Made by a program: the position numbers and the translations under genes. Positions 1-8,909 of a stretch of DNA of 64,000 nucleotides are shown here, one piece after another (the stretch's first letter is position 1; each line of letters starts with the position of its first letter). The stretch is from Dysgonomonas sp. PF1-14 (GTDB lineage Bacteria > Bacteroidota > Bacteroidia > Bacteroidales > Dysgonomonadaceae). The notes beneath the pieces were generated by a model, which was not told the DNA's origin, made no database searches, and saw nothing but the letters and a program-made list of their open reading frames with translations. Location of the stretch: NCBI RefSeq assembly GCF_029892965.1, contig NZ_JARXWN010000008.1, positions 124,001-188,000 on the forward strand, read 5' to 3'.

Positions 1-186
1 ATAGTTGGTGCTCTTATTAACTATAAGCCTATTATATGGGGAGGAATAACAGGAATTATTGCAGCACACATTTTGCTGTTTATTCCTGATATGGTTAGCC
101 AAATACCGATTTTTGCAGCTACATTTATTCTTTCCATCATCATACCCGGACATATATTTAAAAAGTCTACTTCTTCTCATGTTTAA
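1..186 (+). CDS. 3' end of an integral membrane protein (partial)
   Basis: Frame 1 is open from the first base to a TAA at 184-186 and encodes 61 residues. Two hydrophobic stretches (about residues 8-30 and 39-53) are followed by a short basic tail (KKSTSS), as expected for the C-terminal membrane helices of a small integral membrane protein. Its stop overlaps the start of the next gene (ATGTTTAA), so the two are probably translationally coupled. The 5' part lies outside the window, so the family cannot be named. It may be the membrane partner that often accompanies small winged-helix regulators, but that is inference. Confidence 0.6.
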   Translation: MVGALINYKPIIWGGITGIIAAHILLFIPDMVSQIPIFAATFILSIIIPGHIFKKSTSSHV

Positions 187-463
187 AGGACTAAATCCAC
201 TATTACATTCAGAATTGCGTTTAGCAATTATGTCACTCTTAATTTCTATTCAAGAGGCTGATTTTATGTACATCATGGAACAAACAAAGGCTTCGGGAGG
301 AAACATGAGTGTACAGGTAGACAAACTTAATAAGGCTGGATATATCAAAGTAACCAAAACTTTTAAAGATAAAAGACCTCGTACAATCTGTAAAATTACA
401 CAAAAAGGGATAGATGCTTTTGAAGAGTACGTAGAGGCATTAAAGTCCTATATAAACAAGTGA
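179..463 (+). CDS. winged-helix transcriptional regulator (HTH_34/MarR-like)
   Basis: A 94-residue protein if started at ATG 179, which overlaps the preceding stop codon; a longer frame opens at 59 but lies inside the upstream membrane gene and is unlikely. It has the compact winged-helix layout: LNPLLHSELRLAIMSLL (helix 1), DFMYIMEQTKASGGNMSVQVDKLNKAGYI (helix-turn-helix and recognition helix) and a basic wing KDKRPRTICKITQKG, ending in a helix. This matches the small one-domain regulators (Pfam HTH_34 type) that pair with membrane proteins. It probably controls its own two-gene unit. The fold is clear; the target and ligand are unknown. Confidence 0.75.
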   Translation: MFKGLNPLLHSELRLAIMSLLISIQEADFMYIMEQTKASGGNMSVQVDKLNKAGYIKVTKTFKDKRPRTICKITQKGIDAFEEYVEALKSYINK

Positions 464-577
464 TTTGCGAACCTATAACTATTTGTGTTGTAATTAATCA
501 TAATTTCACATAAAATATTTTATGAGAGATGTAGATTATTCTCTACTATGCATTAATAATTTTAATTCATTATAGTC

Positions 578-1243
578 ATGCCAACATGGGAATTAACAGA
601 AAGGCAAATCTATAAGCTCTTAAAGCATCCTTATCAGATAAACAAGGCTATTGTAGAAGATATGACCTCTGCCTATTTAGAATTTGTAGAAGAACTATTC
701 ACTTATCTAAATGAGAGTAATGATAACAAGAAAATAATCCGTAAATTAAATACAGCTCAGATAGAATTTGCAACAATCAAGGCTTTTGAAGAATCTCTTC
801 CAACTGAAAACAATAAACTTAAAATTGTATTCCTTGATAAGTTGATTAGCTTAGTTGAAAAAGAGTTAGAACTACTTTATCGACAAATGGAACACCCAAA
901 GTTCTTCATCAATATTGAATCTGAATGGAAATCTCCAATTTATGTTAACTCTGAAGAAATAAAACTTATCGACATCATGGAACTAGCTTGCGGATTTTAT
1001 TACCTTATAAATGGACTCCTACGTGTCGATAATAAGGAATTACATTTGATTGATATTACTCGTCTATTTGAAAAAACATTCAATATCACTCTTGGGGATA
1101 TCTATAAGAAAGAAGAAGCTGTTATAAAACGGAAACCTCAAAAAATAACCAATTTTCTAGATCGTCTAAAAATAGCTATCATTCAAAAAAGTATTGAACA
1201 AGGCTACAATTTACAAACTGATTTTTCAAAATTAAACCCTTAA
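578..1243 (+). CDS. RteC-like regulatory protein
   Basis: A 221-residue protein. The C-terminal half carries the pattern of RteC proteins of Bacteroides conjugative transposons: KSPIYVNSEEIKLIDIMELACGFY, then KELHLIDITRLFEKTFNITLGDIY and a basic KRKPQKITNFLDRLKIAI tail. In CTnDOT, RteC activates excision genes; here the same role is only inferred. It is a full-length version of the domain also present at 6096-6482. It stands about 115 bp after the winged-helix gene and is probably a separate transcript. The N-terminal half is helical and not otherwise recognised. Confidence 0.65.
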   Translation: MPTWELTERQIYKLLKHPYQINKAIVEDMTSAYLEFVEELFTYLNESNDNKKIIRKLNTAQIEFATIKAFEESLPTENNKLKIVFLDKLISLVEKELELLYRQMEHPKFFINIESEWKSPIYVNSEEIKLIDIMELACGFYYLINGLLRVDNKELHLIDITRLFEKTFNITLGDIYKKEEAVIKRKPQKITNFLDRLKIAIIQKSIEQGYNLQTDFSKLNP

Positions 1244-1391
1244 TTTACCCAATGATTATCAGTTTATTATGAGTTATTTATAGGGAAGTAGGTGTGCTAC
1301 TCCCCTATTTTGTTGTCTTTCATTGTCCGACCTTTGTTCTGCCAATCGATTGGAATTAATTAGATTCATTAATTTCAAAAAAGTAAATGTT

Positions 1392-1718
1392 ATGTATTTA
1401 GACAATGAAGACTTTATCAAATGGATGGAAAAACTTAACTCCAAGCTGTCGGAAATCGGGCAGGATGTGAGAACCATGTTGAACACTTCGGATATTTTGG
1501 ATGATAATGAGAAAATATTGGATAATCAAGACTTGTGCTTTCTTTTCAAGGTGTCTAAGCGAACACTTCAACGTTACCGGGACAAAAAGATACTACCCTA
1601 CTTCAAAATAGAGGAACGTGTATACTATAAAGCCGGCGATATCCGTGAGTTTGTCCGGAAATACGGAAACACTTCGTCTGTCCGATGGGACAAGCCCGTA
1701 TCGGAAGATGAAGTATAA
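1392..1718 (+). CDS. helix-turn-helix protein (MerR/excisionase-like)
   Basis: A 108-residue protein from ATG 1392; the frame is open further upstream (to 1323) but this start gives the normal N-terminus of the family. The N-terminal half is a predicted coiled helix. The C-terminal half is an HTH_17-type domain: LCFLFKVSKRTLQRYRDKKILPYFKIEERVYYKAGDI. Proteins of this type are common in Bacteroidetes conjugative elements and act as excisionase or recombination directionality factors or local regulators. Two paralogs lie at 6485-6757 and 6763-7026. It faces the convergent relaxase gene, with about 100 bp between the stops. Confidence 0.75.
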   Translation: MYLDNEDFIKWMEKLNSKLSEIGQDVRTMLNTSDILDDNEKILDNQDLCFLFKVSKRTLQRYRDKKILPYFKIEERVYYKAGDIREFVRKYGNTSSVRWDKPVSEDEV

Positions 1719-1821
1719 GCAACCCCAATCAACAACAAAATTTTTCCCCTTTAACAAATGCCCTTTCACAAAAACCACGAAGGGTTTTGGTAGAGGGGAA
1801 AGATTTTCTTTCAGCAAGAAA

Positions 1822-3105
1822 TTACATTCCTCTTCCTCTTTTCTTATTTTTCTTTTTTCTGATCGAATCCTCCCTTTCTTTTTCACGGACAAAGTTTTCC
1901 GCTTCGTAGTCTGTACCGTGTTGTTCAAACAGGCTGAGGCCTGCATTAAAGCTGTCGCTTTCGGCGGATGACGGAACTCCGGAGGATTCCGACAATCGGC
2001 CGGGGCGATTCGTTTCTGTTGAAGATTTTCCAACTGCCGTTGGTTGAATGTTCCTTTCAGAAGGATTATTCAGCAGGCCGTTAAAAACATTGGCCGAAAA
2101 TTCTTTACCTAAGCGCGAACCGTTCAGTATCGTTCGATTTTGATAGTCGATGAAGGTCGCTCCGTAAATCCGCCCTTGTTCATTCTGTCTGAATACGCAA
2201 CCGATACCTTGTTGTAATAAAAATTGTTTGAAGCTGTTTATATCTATGTTAGGTTGTTTCATGGCTTTGCCAATAATCGGTTTCAGCCGTTCTCTGACAT
2301 TGGATTTGTCAATAACCGTTTTCGATTTGTCAAAATGCTTTTGCAAAGCCTCAGTATTTACTGACTTTCCGAATAAAGAAGATTTGAAAGGCTTAGATAC
2401 CTTTTCTCCATTCTCATCCAATACCGAATAAACCAACCCCTTATACGGTTTACCTCTGTATTCTCCCTTAACCTCTTCTGCCGTTACATTGAACTGTTCC
2501 AACAAAGTACGGTATTCCCCGAACGACTGGAAATGATAATTAGCCATAATGGATTTAGTAACATTCCCAACCTGATGTTTTAAATCTCCCGCTTTATAAT
2601 CTATCTTCTTTGTCGGAGCTTCACTTTCCCGTTGCCCTTTCTTTAGAGGGATAAGATTAAATTCCTGCTCCAGCTCTTTACATATCTTCATGGAACGAGT
2701 CACTTCGTAACTGTCGTTAATCTTTTTTCCAGTTTCATCTATTCGCAAAGAAATAATATGCAAATGCTCCCTTTGGATATCGGAATGTTTAATTACTATA
2801 TAAGGCTGATTACCATATCCTAATTTCTCCATATAGCGTTGGGCGATTTTTGATAGCTGCTCATCAGAGAGCTTATCCTTGGGGTCGGGATTAAGCGATG
2901 CATGAAAGACCACCTTTTCGGTTTTGTTGTTCATTGCCAGATAAGGCGCAAACGAATCCATGCAATCCCGGACAGAGAATCTCCCGTCCAGCGAATCGAA
3001 CATCTTTTGGCGGTATAATACTTTGGCGGTATTATCATCCATCTTGATTTTGTTGTATGCCAATACTCCGTAAATTGATTTACCCGAACTTATTTTAGCA
3101 AGCAT
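1822..3105 (-). CDS. mobB: MobB-type relaxase (mobilisation nuclease)
   Basis: A 427-residue relaxase of the Relaxase/mobilisation nuclease family (MOBP-like). The N-terminal domain has tyrosines Y12 and Y17 in SGKSIYGVLAYN. The metal-binding histidine triad region follows: H107, D109, H114 and H116 in KHSDIQREHLHI. This enzyme nicks oriT and stays covalently bound to the 5' end of the transferred strand. The C-terminal part, from about residue 330, is low-complexity and basic and is typical for the family. It lies 30 bp downstream of the mobA-like gene in one minus-strand operon, which reads away from the putative oriT region. Length and motifs appear intact, so it is probably functional. 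Confidence 0.9.
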   Translation of the reverse strand: MLAKISSGKSIYGVLAYNKIKMDDNTAKVLYRQKMFDSLDGRFSVRDCMDSFAPYLAMNNKTEKVVFHASLNPDPKDKLSDEQLSKIAQRYMEKLGYGNQPYIVIKHSDIQREHLHIISLRIDETGKKINDSYEVTRSMKICKELEQEFNLIPLKKGQRESEAPTKKIDYKAGDLKHQVGNVTKSIMANYHFQSFGEYRTLLEQFNVTAEEVKGEYRGKPYKGLVYSVLDENGEKVSKPFKSSLFGKSVNTEALQKHFDKSKTVIDKSNVRERLKPIIGKAMKQPNIDINSFKQFLLQQGIGCVFRQNEQGRIYGATFIDYQNRTILNGSRLGKEFSANVFNGLLNNPSERNIQPTAVGKSSTETNRPGRLSESSGVPSSAESDSFNAGLSLFEQHGTDYEAENFVREKEREDSIRKKKNKKRGRGM

Positions 3106-3135
3106 CTGATCTAATGAAGAATTAAAAACTAAAAA

Positions 3136-3582
3136 TTAAAAATCGGATATTTGTTCTCTGAGTTTGGTTGCCATTTTTTCAAAATCTTTCATGGTTTGTA
3201 TAAATTCGAGTGTTGATTTATCCAAAATTTTCATCATAAATCGGGCCTTGTCTTCTCCTGAATTCCTTATCAAAGCGACAAAAAGTTGGTTATAATTATT
3301 CTTTATTACGCGGAATTGGGCAAAGAATTGTGTCAGCTGTATTACAAAATCAATAGCTGATTTATTGACTTCAATAACTTTTAGCCTGTGGTTCAATACA
3401 CAATCGGCAATAAATTTCGACTTGCTTTTCTGCCCCGATTGCTGAAACATGGAGAGAAACCTCTCATTTTCTTTATCGGTTAAGCGAATCATATAGCGAT
3501 ATTTCAGAATATCGTCTTTCTTAGGTCTTCCTCTTTTTCTTTTGGGAGCCTGCTCCCCGGTTGTAATATGTTCCATATTCAT
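3136..3582 (-). CDS. mobA: MobA-type mobilisation accessory protein
   Basis: A 148-residue protein with a basic N-terminus (KRKRGRPKK) followed by a ribbon-helix-helix-like segment (YMIRLTDKENERFLSMFQQSG...SKSKFIADCVL). A long helical tail includes FAQFRVIKNNYNQLFVALIRN, typical of MobA/MobC proteins of Bacteroides mobilisable elements. It should bind oriT and load the relaxase. It is the first gene of the two-gene mob operon, immediately downstream of the non-coding putative oriT. In other nomenclatures the same protein is called MobC. Confidence 0.8.
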   Translation of the reverse strand: MNMEHITTGEQAPKRKRGRPKKDDILKYRYMIRLTDKENERFLSMFQQSGQKSKSKFIADCVLNHRLKVIEVNKSAIDFVIQLTQFFAQFRVIKNNYNQLFVALIRNSGEDKARFMMKILDKSTLEFIQTMKDFEKMATKLREQISDF

Positions 3583-4082
3583 TTTATTATTGGTTTACTC
3601 TAAAGTTCGACTTGGGAGAGCTTTCTCCAAACAGCGGGTTTGGGCAAGAAATGTTTTTGGAAAGCAGGGAAAATGGAATTTTCTGCTGACAAAAACACTT
3701 CTTGCTATTAGCTGACGCTAATAAAATCCGCCTGTACGGGCGGACATTGACAGGAACCGGAACGGTTACTCATTAATAATCGGGAATCGGTATCCGGAAC
3801 ACTTCGGGTGTTTTCGTTATTGAATATCTTTTCTTTAGATATTCCATAGCTATTTTGCTATTCTCTTATACAAAATTACATGGAATAACTCACTATTAAT
3901 CAAAGTCAATAAAGACGATTAACGACAGCAAAAGCCATGTGATGACACTTCGAAAAAGGGATTGATTTTCTGTTTTTATTTGCAGGAGAATTGCAAAACG
4001 GCAATGCTTCGGATGAGCCGATTTGCTTATGTTGAGAAAAGGATAAATGACAATACGAATAATCGATTAAAACCAATCATAT
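3583..4082. other. putative oriT and divergent promoter region (non-coding, 500 bp)
   Basis: No convincing gene lies between the divergent mobA-like and DUF3408 genes. The stretch is rich in short inverted repeats: TCCGCC/GGCGGA at 3727-3744, AACCG/CGGTT at 3755-3767, AACAC/GTGTT at 3798-3812, and a perfect 8-bp pair GAATATCT/AGATATTC at 3822-3844. Such clustered inverted repeats just upstream of a mob operon are the usual setting of oriT in Bacteroides elements. The nick site cannot be located by eye. Promoters for both flanking operons must also lie here. Confidence 0.5.
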
Positions 4083-4580
4083 ATGGATAAAGAAAAGAAT
4101 AAGAGCAAAAGTGAAGGACAGGGTATATCCATAGATGCAGGCTCAAAAGAGGAAGCGAAGATAAACCCCAATGCCTTTATCCGCAACATCGCTGTTGCAG
4201 GTAATACTACAAGCCTACCTGCACATCTGCCTATAAGCATGCAAGACACAGAACAAGAAGACGAAAATTCAAACGAATCAGAAACAAAGGTTGATACCAG
4301 TGAGCCCAAAACAAAAGAATCAATAAAACGCAGGAAAGGGCAGACGGCTACTATCGATTATGAAACGGTATTCCTTGCCCGGAACGAATTAAGTAACCGT
4401 CAGGGCTTGTATATCGACAAAGAGAATTACGAAGTGTTGCAAACTCTTGTTCGCTCTATACGCTTCGAACGCTTAAGTGTCAGCGGTCTGGTGGATAATA
4501 TCGTCAAACATCATATCGAACTTTATGGTGATGAGATAAACCGCATTTTTGAAGAAAATATTAGGAAACCAATCAAGTGA
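4083..4580 (+). CDS. DUF3408 protein, conjugal transfer TraB-like
   Basis: A 165-residue protein. The N-terminal 95 residues are acidic and disordered. The C-terminal part (about 100-160) has the DUF3408 pattern: ATIDYETVFL, RQGLYIDKENYEVLQTLVRSI and LSVSGLVDNIVKHHIELYGDEI, a ribbon-helix-helix-like DNA-binding fold. In Bacteroides conjugative transposons this gene accompanies the ParA homolog TraA as the start of the tra region. Here it is followed by exactly that gene after 68 bp. It probably acts as the DNA-binding partner of the ParA ATPase. Confidence 0.75.
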   Translation: MDKEKNKSKSEGQGISIDAGSKEEAKINPNAFIRNIAVAGNTTSLPAHLPISMQDTEQEDENSNESETKVDTSEPKTKESIKRRKGQTATIDYETVFLARNELSNRQGLYIDKENYEVLQTLVRSIRFERLSVSGLVDNIVKHHIELYGDEINRIFEENIRKPIK

Positions 4581-4648
4581 AACGAAGAATGAAAAACTAA
4601 AAATGAAAAAACAAGATACAGTAACAATAAATTAAAAATTAAAAGATT

Positions 4649-5431
4649 ATGAATTCAACACATTCAAACAAACAGCCTTTGTACATTTCAATTTGTACCC
4701 AGAAAGGCGGAGCCGGCAAGTCCGTGTTCACGACACTTGTCGCCGGTTACCTGCATTATGTGAAAGGATACGATGTAGCGGTTATCGATTGCGATTATCC
4801 GCAATGGAGTATTTACAAGATGCGTGGCCGGGAAGCTGAACAAATAGGGCGTAATCCGTTCTATGGGAATAAAGCGGAAGTATTCTTTTCCAAATTAGGT
4901 AAACCGACTTACCCGATAGTTCCCGCACAGCCTGAAACGGGACTACATCAGGCAATAGAATTTTTATCGGCGGAAGAACAGAAATACGACATCGTATTGT
5001 TCGACCTGCCGGGAACAGTAAATAACGAAAGCGTTGTGCAGACCTACTTTGCAATGGATTACCTGTTTGTTCCCATAACCACCTCCCGCATCAATATGGA
5101 GAGTACACTGCCCTTCATGATATCTACCAATGAGATGCTGACCGTCAATCAGGGAAACACGAAGCTGAAAGGCATATATCCCTTTTGGAATATGGTTACA
5201 GGACGGGAAAAACAGGAATTATTCGATTACTATGAGAACGCCATATTGAGCTTAGGCATCACTATCCTGCAAACCAAAATACCCAAAAGCGTGCGCTATG
5301 ACAGGGAGCAATCCATTGAAGGGAACGACTATCTGTTCCTGTCTACCATATTCCCACCGGATAGACCTCTCTTGAAAGGGAGTAATCTTGATTTATTGGT
5401 CGAAGAGATAATTCAGACTATAGAATTATGA
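4649..5431 (+). CDS. traA: ParA-family ATPase (conjugal transfer TraA)
   Basis: A 260-residue ParA/MinD-type ATPase. The deviant Walker A motif KGGAGKS is at residues 19-25, the Walker A' region IDCDYPQ near residue 50, and the Walker B-like VLFDLPG near residue 115. The C-terminus IFPPDRPLLKGSNLDLLVEEI is typical of the TraA proteins of Bacteroidetes conjugative elements. It probably positions or segregates element DNA, or assists transfer. The stop overlaps the start of the next gene by 4 bp (ATGA-type), implying translational coupling. Confidence 0.9.
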   Translation: MNSTHSNKQPLYISICTQKGGAGKSVFTTLVAGYLHYVKGYDVAVIDCDYPQWSIYKMRGREAEQIGRNPFYGNKAEVFFSKLGKPTYPIVPAQPETGLHQAIEFLSAEEQKYDIVLFDLPGTVNNESVVQTYFAMDYLFVPITTSRINMESTLPFMISTNEMLTVNQGNTKLKGIYPFWNMVTGREKQELFDYYENAILSLGITILQTKIPKSVRYDREQSIEGNDYLFLSTIFPPDRPLLKGSNLDLLVEEIIQTIEL

Positions 5432-6099
5432 AAACGATAGGAATAATTGCACTAACCATAGCCTGTCTATTTATGGCAGGATTGAATCTGTGGAATGAGT
5501 TTAAGGACTGGTTTGATAAAAAATACCAGCGGAAAGAACAAGGTAAGCCGGATAACCAGTCAATGGATATCCGAAAAGATGAAACGAAAAATATTCCGGA
5601 TATTATCGGTAAATCAAAATTCAACTTAAAAGAAGAAGAACTCAAACAAAAACAAAGGCAGGCTGAACAAACCAGAAAGATTACAGTCGATGTAGAAGAG
5701 AATAATATTCCTATTCACAGCATCGATTTGGAGAAGGAAGAAAACCCTCTCTCCGGTTATACAGGACCAATCAGTTCGGAGGATGAAATTATACTGGATA
5801 CACAATATGATAAGACTGATATTGTTCAAAGTAAAGACCAGTCTTTTACGATGGATGAATTTGAATTGTTGGCAAAAACCTTGCAGGGAAAACCCATGCC
5901 GGAAAAGGAAGAAAAACAGATTCCTGAAATACTACAAAGAGTACACGGGACTAATCTGTATGAACAGTTTATCAGTCAGGTTAATGGAGCGGAAGCAATA
6001 GCCGGTAATATATTGAGGTTGGCTGAAATAGATTCGGAAATGGATAATAACAATAACAGCTCCAACACAGGAAACCTGTCAAAATTTATACGCACATGA
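5428..6099 (+). CDS. conjugal transfer TraC/TraD-like protein with N-terminal anchor
   Basis: A 223-residue protein. It begins with a single hydrophobic segment (MKTIGIIALTIACLFMAGLN) followed by a highly charged, low-complexity middle part and a helical C-terminus (LYEQFISQVNGAEAIAGNILRLAEI). Proteins of this build follow traA in Bacteroides conjugative elements, but I cannot name the exact family. Both ends overlap neighbours by 4 bp (traA upstream, RteC-like downstream), so all three are one operon. The function is unknown; it may be a membrane-anchored assembly factor. Confidence 0.6.
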   Translation: MKTIGIIALTIACLFMAGLNLWNEFKDWFDKKYQRKEQGKPDNQSMDIRKDETKNIPDIIGKSKFNLKEEELKQKQRQAEQTRKITVDVEENNIPIHSIDLEKEENPLSGYTGPISSEDEIILDTQYDKTDIVQSKDQSFTMDEFELLAKTLQGKPMPEKEEKQIPEILQRVHGTNLYEQFISQVNGAEAIAGNILRLAEIDSEMDNNNNSSNTGNLSKFIRT

Positions 6100-6482
6100 A
6101 ACAGAATACAATAACAATAGACAAGGCTCAATTTGAAAAGATAAATAGGCTTGTTGGAGAATTGAATCGTATATTCAAAACCATATCCGGGGATAAACCT
6201 GATACTCCCCTGTATTGGTCTGGCTCGAAAAGTGATTTGGTGGAACTGGCATATGGAATACTTGAAACAAAACGATTCAATGACGGAGATATAGATATTC
6301 AGGAAGCTGTCCGCCATCTTAGCGAGATATTCTCCATTCCCATTCAGGATTGTTACGATGTATTCCGAGCTATCAGGAGGCGTACCGATAGCAGGACTTT
6401 ATATCTGGATGAGATGAAAGCCAGACTAAACCAACGAATGGATGATATGGATAATGGCATTTTTAAGAAAAGATGGAAATAG
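6096..6482 (+). CDS. RteC C-terminal domain protein
   Basis: A 128-residue protein that matches the C-terminal domain of RteC: TPLYWSGSKSDLVELAYGILET, then GDIDIQEAVRHLSEIFSIPIQDCYDVFRAIRRR and a TLYLDEMKARLNQRMDD tail. It is much shorter than the 221-residue RteC-like protein at 578-1243 and lacks its N-terminal half. It overlaps the upstream TraC-like gene by 4 bp and precedes two HTH genes. A role in regulating excision or transfer is inferred from family and position. Confidence 0.75.
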   Translation: MKQNTITIDKAQFEKINRLVGELNRIFKTISGDKPDTPLYWSGSKSDLVELAYGILETKRFNDGDIDIQEAVRHLSEIFSIPIQDCYDVFRAIRRRTDSRTLYLDEMKARLNQRMDDMDNGIFKKRWK

Positions 6483-6484
6483 AT

Positions 6485-6757
6485 ATGGAGATAATCGCGA
6501 TTGAAAAGAAAACATATGAGTTGATGAAAAACCGGTTCGAGGATTTTGTAAAGCAAGTCGAAATACTCTGTAATAACAATCAGAAAATGGAATGGCTCAG
6601 TAATGGGCAAGTCTGTGAAATGCTCAATATATCGAAGCGGACACTCCAATCTTACAGGGATAATGGGACTTTATCTTACTCACAGATAGGGCATAAGTGC
6701 TATTACAAGCAATCGGATATCGAAAATCTGATAGAACAATCACAAATAAAGAAATAA
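6485..6757 (+). CDS. helix-turn-helix protein (HTH_17 type)
   Basis: A 90-residue protein from ATG 6485, two bases after the previous stop; an in-frame ATG at 6473 would add MEID but overlap the preceding gene. The N-terminal helix (IEKKTYELMKNRFEDFVKQVEIL) precedes a winged HTH: WLSNGQVCEMLNISKRTLQSYRDNG, then SYSQIGHKCYYKQSDIENLI. This is the common Bacteroidetes element HTH family, paralogous to the next gene and to 1392-1718. It probably acts as an excisionase or regulator. Confidence 0.75.
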   Translation: MEIIAIEKKTYELMKNRFEDFVKQVEILCNNNQKMEWLSNGQVCEMLNISKRTLQSYRDNGTLSYSQIGHKCYYKQSDIENLIEQSQIKK

Positions 6758-6762
6758 CAGCA

Positions 6763-7026
6763 ATGGATATACTTAACGGAAAATCAGAAGAGGTTATATC
6801 TTTCTTCTCGGCTCTGGGTAAAATGCTCGATAACATTCAGTTGGCTCTTAAAAATAAGGCTTCGAACGATAATAGACTGCTGACAAGCAAAGAAGTTTGT
6901 AAACTTCTCTGTATTTCGCCCCGTACTCTTCAGGAATGGAGGAATACGGGGAAGATACCGTTTATTAAAATCGGCGAGAAGGTGTTGTATAAGTGGTCAG
7001 AGATAATAAACATATTTAACAGGTAA
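6763..7026 (+). CDS. helix-turn-helix protein (HTH_17 type)
   Basis: An 87-residue protein from ATG 6763, five bases after the stop of its paralog; an upstream in-frame extension to 6697 lies inside that paralog and is rejected. The domain is LLTSKEVCKLLCISPRTLQEWRNTG followed by KIPFIKIGEKVLYKWSEI. The tandem pair of such genes is usual in Bacteroidetes conjugative elements and may act in excision control. It ends the plus-strand operon begun at 4083; a 214-bp AT-rich gap follows, which must hold the promoter of the ATPase operon. Confidence 0.75.
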   Translation: MDILNGKSEEVISFFSALGKMLDNIQLALKNKASNDNRLLTSKEVCKLLCISPRTLQEWRNTGKIPFIKIGEKVLYKWSEIINIFNR

Positions 7027-7240
7027 GAAATATGCTATTATTTTCATGATAATAAGAAGTTATATTTACAATATAGCCTCATCATCGGAACATTAAACTT
7101 TAATATAAATAGCCTTTTGTAGATGTTTTTTAATATATTTGCTCAATAATAATTTATCTATAGGATAAAACAAATCAAGATATATCTTGTTAAACTGGTT
7201 ATAAGATAGATACGTTATTAGTAATATAATATTTAGCAAT

Positions 7241-8905
7241 ATGAAGCTGAGTAAATTTGATATTGGTGCTGAGGTTATATCCATTTTAACAAAAGGGATG
7301 TATCCAGACCCGAAGGATACTCTCCGAGAATATATTCAAAATGGAGTTGATGCAAAGTCCAAAAAAATCATATTGAAAATCCGTCAGGATTCTGTTACAA
7401 TTCAGGATAATGGAATCGGGATGAATCATGATGTATTAAGAAAAGCTGTGCGGATTGGAGTCTCAGATAAAAATCCGACAAAGAATGTTGGATTTATGGG
7501 AATTGGTATATATAGTGCTTTTCATTTGTGTGAAAGGTTAGTAATTTTTAGTAGAGGAAGTCTAGGTATACCAAATCGCCTTGAAATGGATTTTCAAGGG
7601 ATGAAAGATGTTTTACTAAAGCAAAAAGAGCTTAGATTAAAAGGCGAAATAACAAGTGAGCAATTAATGGATTTACAGACATTGCTGCAAAACTTTGTAT
7701 CTTTATCAGAGGACGGAGACTTAAGTTCATCTGATTTTCCTGTTCAGGGAACTAGGGTTGAATTGGTTGGTATTAGCCCGTATTTTTATAATGAAATATC
7801 GGAATTTAAAGAAGTCGCTCAATATCTTAGAGATGTAGTTCCTCTTCGCTTTGACCATGTTAATTTCAAATGGGGTAAATTGATTGAGGATAAGATAACA
7901 AAAATCTGTGAGGAACATAACTCTAAATTTGAATTGATTGATCTTGATTTACAAATCAATTCTCAACTTGAATCTCTTTATAAACCATATAAAAATAGTG
8001 ACTTCGATAAAGCAGGAAATCCACAATCTCCCGAATTTAGAGAATTAAAACAGGGTACGGCTTTTTTTGGTGTAGCATGGGGCTGCTTGAGTTCTGACCG
8101 AAAAAAAATAATTAATAAGGATTTAAGAGGCTTTCTGATACGCAAACAAGGATTTGCTATAGGAAAAAGGGAAAGTATAGTAAATTATTTCCCTAGAGCA
8201 AATACTTTCTTTGATAGATATATAGGAGAAATTATAATTGTTAATACTGATATTTTACCTAATGCTTCCAGAAATGATATTGAATACTCAGCACTGAGAA
8301 CATCATTTTATAATTCTTTGACAGAAGTTGCTAAACAGTATGACGAAATAGCTGAAAAATTTCAAAATGATGAAAAGGCTGATGAGGTATTAGCTGAGAT
8401 GGCTGAAAAAATAAAAAAATTAAATCTTGAAGTTAGCCAAAACCAACAAAATTCATCTTTATTATTGATGAATAATGTTGAAATCAAAGGCGTAATAAAA
8501 ACTTTATTCGACAGAATAAAAACAAAAAGATTAAAAGAAGGGACTTTTGACTCCGCAAAAGCATTATTAAAGCAAGCGGAAGATATTGATAAGATAATTA
8601 GAGACAATATAAAGATTGCCAATACAGGAAAGAGGAAAAAGAATGCAAAAACTTCAAATAAAGTCACAACGGTTGATATTGCTCGAAACTTATCTAACAT
8701 AGAGCTATCTCCTCTTCCTCAAAATAAAAATTATGAATCTCTAATTAATTTGCTTGTCGATTTAGAGCTTAATATTGACAATAATCAAGAGAGGCTATTT
8801 TCTATAATAGATGAAATGTTTATTCAAGCATTGGCAGAAAATAAACAAAATTATTATGAATTGCTAAATGATCTATTAAAAGAATACCAAAGACAAGAAG
8901 ATTAA
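7241..8905 (+). CDS. GHKL (Hsp90-like) ATPase
   Basis: A 554-residue protein with an N-terminal Bergerat ATP-binding fold like Hsp90, MutL and gyrase. The N box is REYIQNGVDAKS (E30, N34, D37), the G1 box is DNGIGM at 56-61, and GFMGIG at 84-89 is the lid/G2 motif. The nucleotide-binding residues therefore appear intact. The middle (about 190-340) resembles the second domain of Hsp90-like proteins. The C-terminus is helical, with a basic patch (GKRKKNAKTSNK). The gene after it starts four bases after the stop, so the protein works with the 333-aa protein and the radical SAM protein. Members of this ATPase class are frequent in defence islands and in Morc/Hsp90-type machines; the exact function here is unknown. 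Confidence 0.85.
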   Translation: MKLSKFDIGAEVISILTKGMYPDPKDTLREYIQNGVDAKSKKIILKIRQDSVTIQDNGIGMNHDVLRKAVRIGVSDKNPTKNVGFMGIGIYSAFHLCERLVIFSRGSLGIPNRLEMDFQGMKDVLLKQKELRLKGEITSEQLMDLQTLLQNFVSLSEDGDLSSSDFPVQGTRVELVGISPYFYNEISEFKEVAQYLRDVVPLRFDHVNFKWGKLIEDKITKICEEHNSKFELIDLDLQINSQLESLYKPYKNSDFDKAGNPQSPEFRELKQGTAFFGVAWGCLSSDRKKIINKDLRGFLIRKQGFAIGKRESIVNYFPRANTFFDRYIGEIIIVNTDILPNASRNDIEYSALRTSFYNSLTEVAKQYDEIAEKFQNDEKADEVLAEMAEKIKKLNLEVSQNQQNSSLLLMNNVEIKGVIKTLFDRIKTKRLKEGTFDSAKALLKQAEDIDKIIRDNIKIANTGKRKKNAKTSNKVTTVDIARNLSNIELSPLPQNKNYESLINLLVDLELNIDNNQERLFSIIDEMFIQALAENKQNYYELLNDLLKEYQRQED

Positions 8906-8909
8906 TATT

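Noticed and set aside
1593-2033. Overlapping frames of 117-146 codons at the relaxase end
   Set aside because: They are out-of-frame shadows of the relaxase C-terminus and the HTH gene; the composition is unlike a folded protein.
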